The notes: generated by a model not told the origin, from the sequence alone. Shown: positions 43,402 to 53,078, numbered from the stretch's first letter. The stretch: 64,000 nucleotides of DNA from Bacteroidota bacterium (GCA_023386045.1 JAEWKK010000034.1:1-64000), one strand, 5' to 3'. Translations and numbers: made by a program.

Positions 43402-46007
43402 TAGTAGATCACAATTTTGTCGGAGTAGATGTTTTTGTTTCGGTCGCGGATCCTCACCATGTACAAGCCCCTTGATAAAAGCAATGCAGGGATCTCTTCA
43501 TAATTATTCAACAAGTGCCGGCGATACACCATTTTACCAGAGGCATCAAAGATCTCAATATCAAATTCATCAAAATCAGCTGCGATCATTCTTACAGGTT
43601 CGCCCTGTTTCGCAGGATTTGGATAAAAGATGACGCTACGATCTGTGAAATAGTAAATGCTTTGAGGTTCACTATAAAGGCTCAGGCCATTGTTTAATAC
43701 GATCATCACCTTATAGGTATTGACGCCTCTTGTCAAAAAAGAATCTGTAAACTGTATCATTGTAGATGCAGGCTGAACGGAATAAATATTTACAAAACCA
43801 TTTGCAGTCTGTTTTAAAAAACTCACCTGGTTGATCTCATGTAATGAACCCAGTTGGGTTGAAAGCATTCCATAATTGTTTTGCAACTGCGCAAGGAAAT
43901 TTAAGAAATAACATCCCACTCCCTGGTTCCGGTAATCGATCGTGAGGCTTCTTTTGCCAGTCCAGTTGTCAAGTACCGGAGCCACACTATAATGTAACGA
44001 TGGATTGGTATTTTTTGCCAGTACAATGAAGCTATCACCAATTTGAGAAAATGGTTCCATATAGAAGCCGCCCAACCTGTATAGCCTGTATTCATCCGCT
44101 CCTGTTTTGTTCCAATACAGAAGAAAAGAATCCTTACAATTAAAACCCACTTTGATCTGCAATGGATCCGCAATTACAAAACTGTCTGAATAAAATGTTT
44201 CATTGGTGCTTAACACCATTCTAAGCCTGTAAGTTCCTTCTTCACCAGGTGTAATCCAGGAGAAATATTCTTTTTGCAGGTCAGCAGTATTGGTGATGGT
44301 TTGCCACTGTCCGTTCTTTTCATATTGAATGGTAGCATTCCCTGTAAAACTGTTATTCCAACGCAAAACAATTTTGGTATTAGTCCACGCAGGATCCTGA
44401 AGGGTTGGATAGGTCCAGTTGAAGATTCCTGCGGTATCTGCCTGCCAGGCAATGGCGAATGACTGGTCAGCAGTTGCAAGTTCAGATCCAAGAACTTCAA
44501 TCATGTAATTACCAGGAGGTGGGAGATCGATCGTCACCTGCTCGGAATTGTTCAGGGTATCCACTTTTCTCTGGGCTTGTAAGGCTAGTGAATCTTTATG
44601 AGGTTTTTTATTCAGTACCCAGGGAAGCCAGGTTTCTCCCGTTACAGTATTTCTCAAAACAAGATCGAGATCATTCACCAGCGCTTTTGCAGCATTGGCT
44701 GTTGCTGCAGGATCTGTCCAGCTAAGTGTAACCTTAAAAGAAGCAAGATTTGATGAAAGAGTTATAGGAAAGGACAACTGCTGCCCCTGAACAATGCTTC
44801 CTGTAACATACCTGTTTTGCAGGATGGTAGTAACCGCATTGATGGCATTCAGGCTACCAAAACCAGATGCATAATCTATCTGTTTGTTGCCAATATCATC
44901 GGCACTGTTGATCAATACAGCTTTTACAAGTTCGGCCCTGGGGAAACTGTCGGCATGAGCCTGTTGATAGGCCTGCTGAATCAACAATGCTGTTCCTGAA
45001 ACCAAAGCGGCAGCGCCAGAAGTACCATCTTCACCAAATGCTACCAGTTCAGGTTTGACCCTGCCATCATAAGCAGGTCCTTTGGAACTGGCCGACATAA
45101 TGTTATAAAATGAATCAATGGCACCCACTGTGATGATATTCTTGGCCATCTTGAAACTTCCCGAAAGATTGGCATAACCGGTTATACCTGCGTAAGTACC
45201 TGCATTTGATGTGTTGTTGCCAATGTTTCCTGCTGAAAATACATGAAGAAGAGCAGGATTCTGTTGCACGCTTTTATCATAGGCAGCTGCATCAGATCCA
45301 TAATAATTTTCAATACCTACACCATATGAATGATTTTGAACAAAGAGCCTGAATTTTCTATATACAGAATCTGCATCGGGCAAAAGGGTGAAATAGCTGG
45401 AAGAGCTCAAAACAGAAGCAGGTGCCGCTCCCCTGGCAAATTCAGAAGAGTTACCGCCACCCGCTACCATGGTTGCCATGATGGAAGCATGACTGGATGA
45501 TAATGGATCTGCCATACCACTGTTCACCCAGCGTCCCTTCAGATCAATATCTGTTGTATCAAAAGATAGCTCCTTGATGGAAGCTCTTAGATTCATTCCG
45601 TTCAGCGATGGAAAGGTTCGATGTAAATAATTCAGCTGGTTACAACTCAGGTCATAAGCACCTGTGGTTAATTCTTCAAAAGGTTTGCGTAACAGGTCAA
45701 TAAATACCACTTCCCTGGCAATGGCAAGTATTTTTAGATTTTGAAAAGTGGTCCTTATAACAAGGATACCCGATGGTGGATATTCATATAGTACTACAAT
45801 TGCATCTTTCCTTTCATTTTTAAATGCTTCCGGGAGACCAGTTGTAAGAACAAGGTTGATGCTGTCGGTTCCTTTTAAATTGTAGGTAATGAGGGATTGA
45901 AGTGCAGGGGAAATTTTGCCTGGAATACTGTCTTTTTCCTGGGCATGGGTAAGCATGAAAATGCCAGGCAAGAGCTTCAGGAATAACATAACCATCAATT
46001 TCCGCAT
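43401..46007 (-). CDS. S8 subtilisin-like protease with T9SS sorting domain
   Basis: An 868-residue secreted serine protease. A signal peptide ends near residue 22 (LTHAQ). The S8 domain contains the probable triad Asp150 (LSFDTTDIDLKGR), His173 (SSHASIMATMVAG) and Ser330 (GEDGTSGAAALVSG), plus the oxyanion Asn in HVFSAGNIGNN. Beta-sandwich and fibronectin-like regions follow. The C-terminus is a type A T9SS domain (VIFYPNPAKQGEPVR, GLYMVRIRDRNKNIYSDKIVIY). It is likely exported and anchored or released by the type IX system. Confidence 0.9.
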   Translation of the reverse strand: MRKLMVMLFLKLLPGIFMLTHAQEKDSIPGKISPALQSLITYNLKGTDSINLVLTTGLPEAFKNERKDAIVVLYEYPPSGILVIRTTFQNLKILAIAREVVFIDLLRKPFEELTTGAYDLSCNQLNYLHRTFPSLNGMNLRASIKELSFDTTDIDLKGRWVNSGMADPLSSSHASIMATMVAGGGNSSEFARGAAPASVLSSSSYFTLLPDADSVYRKFRLFVQNHSYGVGIENYYGSDAAAYDKSVQQNPALLHVFSAGNIGNNTSNAGTYAGITGYANLSGSFKMAKNIITVGAIDSFYNIMSASSKGPAYDGRVKPELVAFGEDGTSGAAALVSGTALLIQQAYQQAHADSFPRAELVKAVLINSADDIGNKQIDYASGFGSLNAINAVTTILQNRYVTGSIVQGQQLSFPITLSSNLASFKVTLSWTDPAATANAAKALVNDLDLVLRNTVTGETWLPWVLNKKPHKDSLALQAQRKVDTLNNSEQVTIDLPPPGNYMIEVLGSELATADQSFAIAWQADTAGIFNWTYPTLQDPAWTNTKIVLRWNNSFTGNATIQYEKNGQWQTITNTADLQKEYFSWITPGEEGTYRLRMVLSTNETFYSDSFVIADPLQIKVGFNCKDSFLLYWNKTGADEYRLYRLGGFYMEPFSQIGDSFIVLAKNTNPSLHYSVAPVLDNWTGKRSLTIDYRNQGVGCYFLNFLAQLQNNYGMLSTQLGSLHEINQVSFLKQTANGFVNIYSVQPASTMIQFTDSFLTRGVNTYKVMIVLNNGLSLYSEPQSIYYFTDRSVIFYPNPAKQGEPVRMIAADFDEFDIEIFDASGKMVYRRHLLNNYEEIPALLLSRGLYMVRIRDRNKNIYSDKIVIY

Positions 46008-46185
46008 AAAGCAATTTAGTGATTAGACTTTAGATACACATTGGTGCTACCCTGTATTTAATCTTAGTAAAAATCCCATAGAAACATAAATGCAACAATG
46101 TTGTGCAAATTTTTTTAGCCGAATTACAAAACAGTAGTATCTTAATTATTAACAAACCCTTTACACACACTAAATGATTTCTCAC

Positions 46186-46980
46186 ATGAAAAAAACAATG
46201 AACTACCTTTTGATTGCATCAGTTGCTACACTTTCTTTTACTGCCTGCAAAAAAGATGCAAGAGAAACACCGCAGGATGAGATCTCACAGGAGACATTAG
46301 CCAAAATCGCTGATCTTGGATTCAGTAAAAACAATGTTCAAAAAACTGATGATGGTTACCTGGTAGAAGGTGATATCATTCTTTCTGAAGACCAACTGAA
46401 TGAAAAGCCCACATCACCTAATCTGCGCATTGCGGGTGAAGAACAGTACCGTACTTTCAACCTGGTGAATGGCCCTCGCAACATTTCTGTTAGTGTAAGC
46501 GGAACTGTTAGCACAACATTCTCAAGTGCAGTAGATGCTGCTATTGCCAGATACAATGCAGAAAATCTTTCACTCAGCTTCTCACGTGCTGCCGCTGGTA
46601 CAGGTGATATCGATATCAAAATCGTGAACACAGGCCAGTACATCGCTTCAGGTGGTTTTCCAACAAGTAGTGGTGATCCTTACAACCAGATCAAGTATGC
46701 CAAGAAGTATACAACATACAGCCTGAATTTCATGACAACAGTAATTGCGCATGAAATCGGCCATTGCATTGGTTTCCGTCATACCGACTATATGAACCGT
46801 GCTTACAGCTGTGGTTCAGGTGGAAATGAAGGCCAGGAAACAACTGGTGTTGGCGCTATCAACATTCCAGGAACTCCAACAGGACCTGATCCCAATTCAT
46901 GGATGCTTGCCTGTTTGAGCAGCACTACCAACAGGCCATTTAACGCTAATGATAAAGTTGCGTTGAACTACCTGTATTAA
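46186..46980 (+). CDS. M57-type HEIGH metalloprotease lipoprotein
   Basis: A 264-residue protein with a lipoprotein signal (SFTAC, Cys21). The zinc motif HEIGHCIGFRH is the HEIGH form of HExxHxxGxxH in peptidase family M57. The N-terminal region (residues 30-90) has QKTDDGYLVEGDIILSED. The C-terminal part ends PFNANDKVALNYLY. It is predicted to be an envelope-associated protease. A related gene lies at 49620. Start ATG at 46186; an ATG at 46174 adds four residues. Confidence 0.87.
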   Translation: MKKTMNYLLIASVATLSFTACKKDARETPQDEISQETLAKIADLGFSKNNVQKTDDGYLVEGDIILSEDQLNEKPTSPNLRIAGEEQYRTFNLVNGPRNISVSVSGTVSTTFSSAVDAAIARYNAENLSLSFSRAAAGTGDIDIKIVNTGQYIASGGFPTSSGDPYNQIKYAKKYTTYSLNFMTTVIAHEIGHCIGFRHTDYMNRAYSCGSGGNEGQETTGVGAINIPGTPTGPDPNSWMLACLSSTTNRPFNANDKVALNYLY

Positions 46981-46998
46981 GATTTATAAATAATTTTT

Positions 46999-47027
46999 AA
47001 GCCGTCCTTGAATGGGCGGCTTTTTTA
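46999..47027 (+). terminator. Terminator after the first HEIGH protease gene
   Basis: A 9-base-pair stem (AAGCCGTCC/GGGCGGCTT, one G-U) with loop TTGAAT, and six T. The minus-strand neighbour ends just after it. Confidence 0.8.
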
Positions 47028-47978
47028 TTAATGGCTGATCCTGAAACATTGCCTTTTTAATTTCCCTTCAAAATCAAAAGGCGTGGTTTGCCTGGTGATG
47101 TCTTTTATTGATGAAGCCTTAATATGCTTACTACTGATCTGGAATTTCGAATAATTGGTGCTGAAGAATAGCTCTCCTTTTTTGTCCAGTACCCGAAGGC
47201 AATCATTGATCAGGTGTACATGATCCCGCTGGATGTCGAGAATGTTTTCCATTCTTTTACTATTGCTGAAAGTTGGGGGATCCATGATAATGAGATCAAA
47301 GGAGGAGGAAGGCAATTCTTTCAGGTAATGCATTACATCGGCATGTACGAGGTGGTGCTGTTGGTAAGATGGAAAATTTTCCAGCATGTTTTTTTGAGCC
47401 CAGGTAAGATAAGTTTTAGATAGATCAACAGAGGTAACCTGTGAGGCCTGACCTGCCACAGCATACACTGAAAAAGATCCTGTATAGCAAAATAAATTCA
47501 GCACCCGCTTACCAGCTGACATTTCTCTCACCATTTGCCTGGTGATGCGATGATCCAGAAATAAACCCGTATCCAGGTAATCACTCAGGTTCACAATGAA
47601 TTTCAGTCCGTTTTCATGAACAATGAATTCATTTTTTTCTTCCTGGATGCGCTGGTACTGATCAAGGCGATTTTCTTTTCTTTTCCTGAGCTTCATAAAA
47701 ATCTTTGCCTCTTCTACCCCCATTACTTCAGCCATGACCTGCTTTGCACCCTGCAGCCAGTTATCATGTTCCTCTTCGGACATATGGTGCATTCTTTTGT
47801 ATTCCGAAACATAAAGCCGGTCTTCATACAATTCAATGATAAAAGGAAATTCAGGCATATCATGATCATAAACCCTGAAACAGCTGATGCCCTGCTTCCT
47901 GGCCATCTTTCCCAAATGCCTTGACACTTTTACCAGCCTGTTCCTGAACATTAAAAATTTGTCAAAAGCTTGTTGCAT
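47028..47978 (-). CDS. RlmK-like 23S rRNA methyltransferase
   Basis: A class I SAM-dependent methyltransferase of about 316 residues. It starts with FLMFRNRLVKVSRHLGKMARK and GISCFRVYDHDMPEFPF, typical of the RlmK half of the RlmKL fusion, followed by GLFLDHRITRQMVREMSAGKRVLNLFCYTGSF (SAM binding) and LIIMDPPTFSNSKRME. It would methylate 23S rRNA (m7G2069 in Escherichia coli). Here it is a stand-alone gene, not fused to the RlmL half. I prefer the ATG at 47978; ATG 48044 adds 22 residues. Confidence 0.85.
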   Translation of the reverse strand: MQQAFDKFLMFRNRLVKVSRHLGKMARKQGISCFRVYDHDMPEFPFIIELYEDRLYVSEYKRMHHMSEEEHDNWLQGAKQVMAEVMGVEEAKIFMKLRKRKENRLDQYQRIQEEKNEFIVHENGLKFIVNLSDYLDTGLFLDHRITRQMVREMSAGKRVLNLFCYTGSFSVYAVAGQASQVTSVDLSKTYLTWAQKNMLENFPSYQQHHLVHADVMHYLKELPSSSFDLIIMDPPTFSNSKRMENILDIQRDHVHLINDCLRVLDKKGELFFSTNYSKFQISSKHIKASSIKDITRQTTPFDFEGKLKRQCFRISH

Positions 47979-48107
47979 TACTAAAATTTTTAGACCTTCG
48001 ATCCCCGGCAAAGGTGGCAGTAAAAATTTAAACCTGGCGTTCATCTTTTTCTATCATCCTGTTGTTTGACAAGCTTAAATCAATCCTTCTTTACACCATT
48101 TGCAATT

Positions 48108-49502
48108 ATGACTTATGCCATCGTTGATATAGAAACAACAGGAGGCTTTGCTTCGGCAAATGGTATCATAGAGATCGCCATCAGGATTTTTGATGGTGAG
48201 AAAGTGATCGAAAGCTTTGAATCCCTCGTGAATCCCCATCAGCATATACCTAAATACATCCAGGCTTTCACGGGAATCTCCAATAAAATGGTAGCTGATG
48301 CACCTTCATTTGAAGTGATCGCCGAAAAAGTTTTTACTATTCTGGAGGGTAATGTATTTGTGGCTCACAATGTGAACTTTGATTATTCATTCATCAAGAA
48401 TCACCTGGAGTTCTACGGCTACAGTCTTCATACAAAAAAATTATGTAAGGTAAGACTGGCGAGGCAGATCTTTCCTGGCCTCCCCTCCTACAGCCTTGGC
48501 AATCTTTGTCAGTCATTAGGCATTGAACTAATCAACCGGCACAGGGCAGGTGGAGACGCCGAAGCAACTGTTGTACTATTTAAAAAGATACTGGCCAATG
48601 ATACAAAAGGCACAATAGGCTCAAGTCTTCACAGAAATTCCAAAGAACAGATCCTGCCGCCTCATGTACCCAAATCGCATTTTGATGCCCTTCCCTCCCT
48701 ACCTGGTGTATATTATTTCCATGATGGCAAAGGCAAGGTGGTGTATGTTGGTAAAGCAAAGAATATCAGGACAAGAGTCAACAGTCATTTCAGCAATAAT
48801 TCTGCAAGCCGGCAAAAACAGAATTTTATTAAAAATATCCATGCCATCAGCTTTCAGCCAACAGCAACCGAGTTAATGGCCGCCATATTGGAATCAACAG
48901 AGATCCGAAGGTTATGGCCACTCTTCAACACTTCACAGAAACGACAGGAAGAAGTGTATGGGATCTTTGTTTATGAAGACCAGAATGGATACATGCGCCT
49001 TGCGATTGAAAAGAAAAGAAAGGGCAATCATCCTGTTTGCACCTTTCATTATAAGGTTGATGGATATGGAGTTCTTAGAAAGCTGATGAAGGAATTTTTC
49101 CTTTGTCCTAAGCTTTGCTTTATACAAACAGACAATGACCCCTGTGTTGGTATTAAAGAAGAACATTGCCACGGTGCCTGTGAAAAGAAAGAAGCTGCAT
49201 CTATCTACAATGAGCGACTGATGCAGGCCATTGCTTCACTCACGCACAAACCATCATACCTGGTTGTGGACAAGGGCCTGGGCGATGATGAGATCTCCTG
49301 CATCATGGTAGAAAAAGGAAGTTTTTTTGGAATGGGCTACCTGCCAAAGAAGCTTGATATGGCCAATAGAGAGATGCTCCTGGAATACATCAAACCTTAT
49401 AAAGAGAACAGTTATATAAGGACTCTGCTTTTATCACACGCCAGCTCAAACCCTTCCCAGATCAGGCTTTTAGAGGATGAAACCCTGGCTGGCATTGAGT
49501 AA
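48108..49502 (+). CDS. DEDDh exonuclease fused to UvrC-like GIY-YIG nuclease
   Basis: A 464-residue two-domain nuclease. The N-terminal part is a DnaQ-type exonuclease: TYAIVDIETTGGFASANGII, FVAHNVNFDYSFIKNHLEFY and HRAGGDAEATVVLF supply the DEDDh residues. After a linker, a GIY-YIG domain (LPGVYYFHDGKGKVVYVGKA, then IRTRVNSHF) matches the UvrC N-terminus or the Cho nuclease. There is no C-terminal RNase H-like UvrC half. Likely a repair enzyme. The ATG at 48108 is preferred to a TTG at 48066. Confidence 0.9.
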   Translation: MTYAIVDIETTGGFASANGIIEIAIRIFDGEKVIESFESLVNPHQHIPKYIQAFTGISNKMVADAPSFEVIAEKVFTILEGNVFVAHNVNFDYSFIKNHLEFYGYSLHTKKLCKVRLARQIFPGLPSYSLGNLCQSLGIELINRHRAGGDAEATVVLFKKILANDTKGTIGSSLHRNSKEQILPPHVPKSHFDALPSLPGVYYFHDGKGKVVYVGKAKNIRTRVNSHFSNNSASRQKQNFIKNIHAISFQPTATELMAAILESTEIRRLWPLFNTSQKRQEEVYGIFVYEDQNGYMRLAIEKKRKGNHPVCTFHYKVDGYGVLRKLMKEFFLCPKLCFIQTDNDPCVGIKEEHCHGACEKKEAASIYNERLMQAIASLTHKPSYLVVDKGLGDDEISCIMVEKGSFFGMGYLPKKLDMANREMLLEYIKPYKENSYIRTLLLSHASSNPSQIRLLEDETLAGIE

Positions 49503-49619
49503 AATCAATTTATCTTCTATCTCCCGCCTACGATCATTTTATAAAATGTTAATTGGATTTCATTAACAACCAGGGCAAAAATTTGAAAATAATATTGCTT
49601 CTCAAAATTCAATCATCCA

Positions 49620-50477
49620 ATGACAAAAACCACGAAACTGGGTTTCAATGCTCTTGCATTTTTATCCCTTGCAGTATTAATGATAGCCGGTCAGTCATGT
49701 AAAAAAAATGACCTTACAGAATCTTCTCCGGTAAATAACCAGGAAATCACACAGTTAAAATCCTTTGTTGCCAGTTCCACCGGTCTTTCCACTTCACAGG
49801 TAGAATACAATGCTGCAGGCAGGTATTTTGTTGCCGGGAAAGATTTGCGTATCAGTCTTGCCGATGCAAAGCTGCGTATGAAAAATGATACGATGCCTTC
49901 TGGTGTCAGTGCCAATCAAAGGCGTTACGTTTATCTTGTTCAACCAACGAAGGTATCAACGATCACCATTTATGCTGATAACAGCGTACCAGCCGACTGG
50001 ATCACTGCTCTGGATCAATCCATTGCCAATTGGAACAGCACCAATAGTCATGTTTATATGAAACGCGTAACGGCTACCACCACAACCACCACTACTACCA
50101 ACCCTGGAAAAAAGAAAAAACAGAATACCACCACTACCACCACTGTTCCTTCTTATAATATCCTGGTAACTACATTGTATGATAACACAACTTCTATGGT
50201 GGCCCAGGCTTACATGCCTGATTATTATGGAAACGTTGGTAATGAAGTAGACATCAATACCTACTACAATTATCTCAATGCATCCTACAAAACTTTTGCA
50301 CTTACCCATGAACTGGGACATTCCATTGGGTTCACCCATACTGATGGTACCTATGGAGATTTGATCCCTGGTACCCCTGAGACAGATGCCAATTCAGTAA
50401 TGAATTCATTTGTATTGCCCTGGAACGGATTTACTGGTTACGACCTGCTGGCAGTGAATACTATTTATCCTAAATAG
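49620..50477 (+). CDS. M57-type metalloprotease lipoprotein with a Thr/Lys insert
   Basis: A 285-residue protein with a lipoprotein signal (IAGQSC, Cys27). The zinc motif is HELGHSIGFTH. An unusual low-complexity insert (TTTTTTTTNPGKKKKQNTTT and on) lies at about residues 152-178 and is encoded by ACC/ACT repeats. The remainder matches the neighbour at 46186 in layout. Probably an envelope protease; the insert's effect is unknown. Confidence 0.86.
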   Translation: MTKTTKLGFNALAFLSLAVLMIAGQSCKKNDLTESSPVNNQEITQLKSFVASSTGLSTSQVEYNAAGRYFVAGKDLRISLADAKLRMKNDTMPSGVSANQRRYVYLVQPTKVSTITIYADNSVPADWITALDQSIANWNSTNSHVYMKRVTATTTTTTTTNPGKKKKQNTTTTTTVPSYNILVTTLYDNTTSMVAQAYMPDYYGNVGNEVDINTYYNYLNASYKTFALTHELGHSIGFTHTDGTYGDLIPGTPETDANSVMNSFVLPWNGFTGYDLLAVNTIYPK

Positions 50478-50496
50478 TTTTAACCCCTACCTTAGG

Positions 50497-50527
50497 AAGG
50501 CCATTGCAATTGCAGTGGCTTTTTTTA
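50497..50527 (+). terminator. Terminator after the second HEIGH protease gene
   Basis: Stem GCCATTGC/GCAGTGGC, with one G-U, then seven T. It starts 20 bases after the stop codon and ends next to the convergent thioesterase. Confidence 0.75.
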
Positions 50528-50959
50528 TAACCATTCAAAATCAGTTGCCTTGGGCATCTGTTCAAATACTTCGTGTACTTTATCAGGTGGTGAAGCAAGT
50601 TTACGCTTTCCAACATCCATCCAGGCACCATCAACTGTAAGAACGGCGCAAACAGTTCCATCTGATTTTAATATCTGGTGACGAATGCTCCAGCGTGAAA
50701 AATCTTTTTTTGCCTTTGTGATCTCGAGACTGATTTTAATGTCATCTCCAGATCTTATTTCTCTTCGGAAAATACATTCCTCCCGGAAAAGTATCGGGCC
50801 AAATCCCAATTGTTGCATCAGGTGATAAGTCAGGCCGAATTCATTCAAAAATTCAATCCTGCAAAAAGCTCCCCAATCGTAATACACAGAATGCCGTGTA
50901 TGAAAATTTGGATCCAGGTCTGACCATCTTAGCTGTATAGGACGACTGAAATCATTCAT
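50525..50959 (-). CDS. Acyl-CoA thioesterase (4HBT hotdog fold)
   Basis: A 144-residue hotdog protein. The characteristic N-terminus is QLRWSDLDPNFHTRHSVYYDW, with the catalytic Asp in the DLDPNFH region, and ILFREECIFRREIRSGDDIK after. It hydrolyses acyl-CoA or acyl-carrier thioesters; the substrate is not defined. Its start overlaps the 3' end of the upstream MFS gene by 8 bases, so the two are probably cotranscribed. Confidence 0.88.
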   Translation of the reverse strand: MNDFSRPIQLRWSDLDPNFHTRHSVYYDWGAFCRIEFLNEFGLTYHLMQQLGFGPILFREECIFRREIRSGDDIKISLEITKAKKDFSRWSIRHQILKSDGTVCAVLTVDGAWMDVGKRKLASPPDKVHEVFEQMPKATDFEWL

Positions 50960-52154
50960 GCGACATACGTTTTTTTAATAAAAGGTAACCTACTGAAGCC
51001 AGGCAACAAACCAGGCAGTTGATCATCCACAACGCTGGAAACCCCAGCCAGGTGGCAATCTGCGAAGCAAATGTAGGCGCTAATACAATGGCTGCAGAGA
51101 AAGACATAGTATAAATACCGGCGTATTGCCCCCTGTTGCTGTCATCACTTCTGTTGACCCAGAAATTATTCATGAAAGGAAATAACAACATCTCACCGAA
51201 AGTAATGACGATCATACTGCTCACTGCAACTATCAGCAAGGGTGCAATATCAAGCATTAAAAAAGCCAGTCCAATGAGCAGGGAACCCAACATCATATAT
51301 TGAACTGCCCTCCCCCGGTTTTCCAGTTTGTATACAAGCACCATTTCAATTAGTACGATGATCAGTCCATTCATGGCAAGGAGCCAGCCTATGGTGGTTT
51401 CGTCCAGCTTCAGATAATCTTTATAATAAACAGGGAGAATGCTGAACATCTGGAAAAAGCAAATTCCTACAAGAAAGATGTAAAACATACCCCAGAGAAA
51501 AATGGAATCACGATAAGCATTCCTGGTTTTAGGACTTTGTGATTGAATCTTTTTCTGGTTGCTCATTTCTTTCGATGAAGGAAGTATCACCAAAAGAAAG
51601 AGGGAAGCAAAAATGCAGGTGAGTCCATCAGCCCAGAACAACAAGGAATAACTTCTATGAGCGAGGAAACCGCCAACAGCAGGTCCAACAGCCCAACCGG
51701 CATTGATTGCCAGCCGGTTCAGGGAATAACACCTGGTACGGTTGGTCTCATCGCTATAAGCCGCGATGGCAGCAGAATTAGCCGGCCTGAATGCTTCACC
51801 AAGGCTGCTTAGTACAAAAATGCAGATGGTGATCTGCCAGAAATTTTGCATTTGCCCAAGGATGATAAAGAGGATGCCATTCAACAAAAGACTGAACACC
51901 TGTACGTAGTGAAATCCAAACCTGTCAGTAAGCCTGCCACCCAGATAACCCCCGAGGATAGAACCTGATCCAAAAGCCGCCATTACATAACCTGCCTGGG
52001 CCAGGGTATATCCTTTTGTAGTAAGGTAAACGGTAAGAAATGGAATGACCATGGTTCCGCTACGGTTGATGAACATCACCAACGCAAGCCACCACATTGA
52101 AAGAGGGAGGCCGCTATAGGCATTCCTGTATAACCGTATGGAACTTCGGATCAT
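50952..52154 (-). CDS. MFS transporter
   Basis: A 400-residue major-facilitator permease with about twelve helices. Features include MFINRSGTMVIPFLTVYLTT (helix 1), the loop 2-3 motif GGYLGGRLTDRFG and RPANSAAIAAYSDE. It is a drug/metabolite exporter-like sequence, but the substrate is unknown. It is the upstream partner of the thioesterase. Confidence 0.92.
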   Translation of the reverse strand: MIRSSIRLYRNAYSGLPLSMWWLALVMFINRSGTMVIPFLTVYLTTKGYTLAQAGYVMAAFGSGSILGGYLGGRLTDRFGFHYVQVFSLLLNGILFIILGQMQNFWQITICIFVLSSLGEAFRPANSAAIAAYSDETNRTRCYSLNRLAINAGWAVGPAVGGFLAHRSYSLLFWADGLTCIFASLFLLVILPSSKEMSNQKKIQSQSPKTRNAYRDSIFLWGMFYIFLVGICFFQMFSILPVYYKDYLKLDETTIGWLLAMNGLIIVLIEMVLVYKLENRGRAVQYMMLGSLLIGLAFLMLDIAPLLIVAVSSMIVITFGEMLLFPFMNNFWVNRSDDSNRGQYAGIYTMSFSAAIVLAPTFASQIATWLGFPALWMINCLVCCLASVGYLLLKKRMSHE

Positions 52155-52224
52155 GCGCTAAATTAATTTATCATTCACATCCATTTGGTTCGGGAAAGCT
52201 ATTTTTGATCTCTAATAAAAAAAT

Positions 52225-52926
52225 ATGAAAAAGTTCCTTTTTGCCGTAACCCTGCTTACAACAGTAGTCGCACAGGCACAAAAAACCGCAGTAAAACCCA
52301 AAACTCCAGTGAAGCCGGTAGCTGCTGTAAATCCACTTAAAAACCAGAACGATTCGGTGAGTTATGCCATTGGTTCCATGGTGGCGAATTTTTACAAACA
52401 ACAGGGAGTTACAAAGCTCAATGCAAACCTTGTGGCAAAAGCAGTCAATGATGTCTATGGCAATAAAAAAGCTTTGTTGAATGAAGAACAGTGCAACACT
52501 ACCGTGATGCGATATTTGAATCCAGAACTTTCAAAACATGTAAGCGAGAGTGAAGCTTTCCTGGCGGAAAATCTGAAAAAACCCGGAATCAAAACCACGC
52601 CATCCGGCTTACAATATGAAGTAATTACTGAAGGAACAGGCATAAAGCCCACGGCTGCTGATACAGTAACCGTTCATTACAGGGGCACCCTGATCAACGG
52701 TACTGAATTTGACAACTCATTCAAAAGGGGACAGCCCATTTCATTTCCTCTTGGAAATGTAATTGCCGGCTGGACTGAAGGTCTTCAACTGATGTCTGTT
52801 GGCTCAAAATATAAATTATACATCCCTGCGCAACTTGGATATGGTATGAATGGAACAGGCCCTATTCCCGGCGGTGCTGCTTTGATCTTTGAAGTGGAAC
52901 TGCTACAGGTAAATGGAAAGCAATAA
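52225..52926 (+). CDS. Exported Mip/FkpA-like FKBP peptidyl-prolyl isomerase
   Basis: A 233-residue exported protein. The signal peptide is MKKFLFAVTLLTTVVAQAQ. A Lys/Pro-rich linker (residues 20-36) precedes the helical FKBP_N domain (SYAIGSMVANFYKQQG through EAFLAENLKKPGI). The FKBP domain has VTVHYRGTLINGTEFDNSF, VIAGWTEGLQLMSVGSKYK and YGMNGTGPIPGGAALIFEVE. It likely folds envelope proteins in the periplasm. Monocistronic. Confidence 0.92.
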   Translation: MKKFLFAVTLLTTVVAQAQKTAVKPKTPVKPVAAVNPLKNQNDSVSYAIGSMVANFYKQQGVTKLNANLVAKAVNDVYGNKKALLNEEQCNTTVMRYLNPELSKHVSESEAFLAENLKKPGIKTTPSGLQYEVITEGTGIKPTAADTVTVHYRGTLINGTEFDNSFKRGQPISFPLGNVIAGWTEGLQLMSVGSKYKLYIPAQLGYGMNGTGPIPGGAALIFEVELLQVNGKQ

Positions 52927-52942
52927 AACAGCATAAATAATG

Positions 52943-52974
52943 AAGGGATGATCAAAAGATCATCCCTTTTTTTT
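52943..52974 (+). terminator. Terminator after the exported FKBP
   Basis: An 11-base-pair stem (AAGGGATGATC/GATCATCCCTT) with loop AAAA and eight T. Confidence 0.88.
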
Positions 52975-53078
52975 GAGTAACCAACCTTAAACTATCGACC
53001 TTTTAACACCAGGCTTGTTCAAAACCATGCTGCGTTATTGAATATGTTTTGGTTTCTATGGCAGGTTATCAAAGAAAT

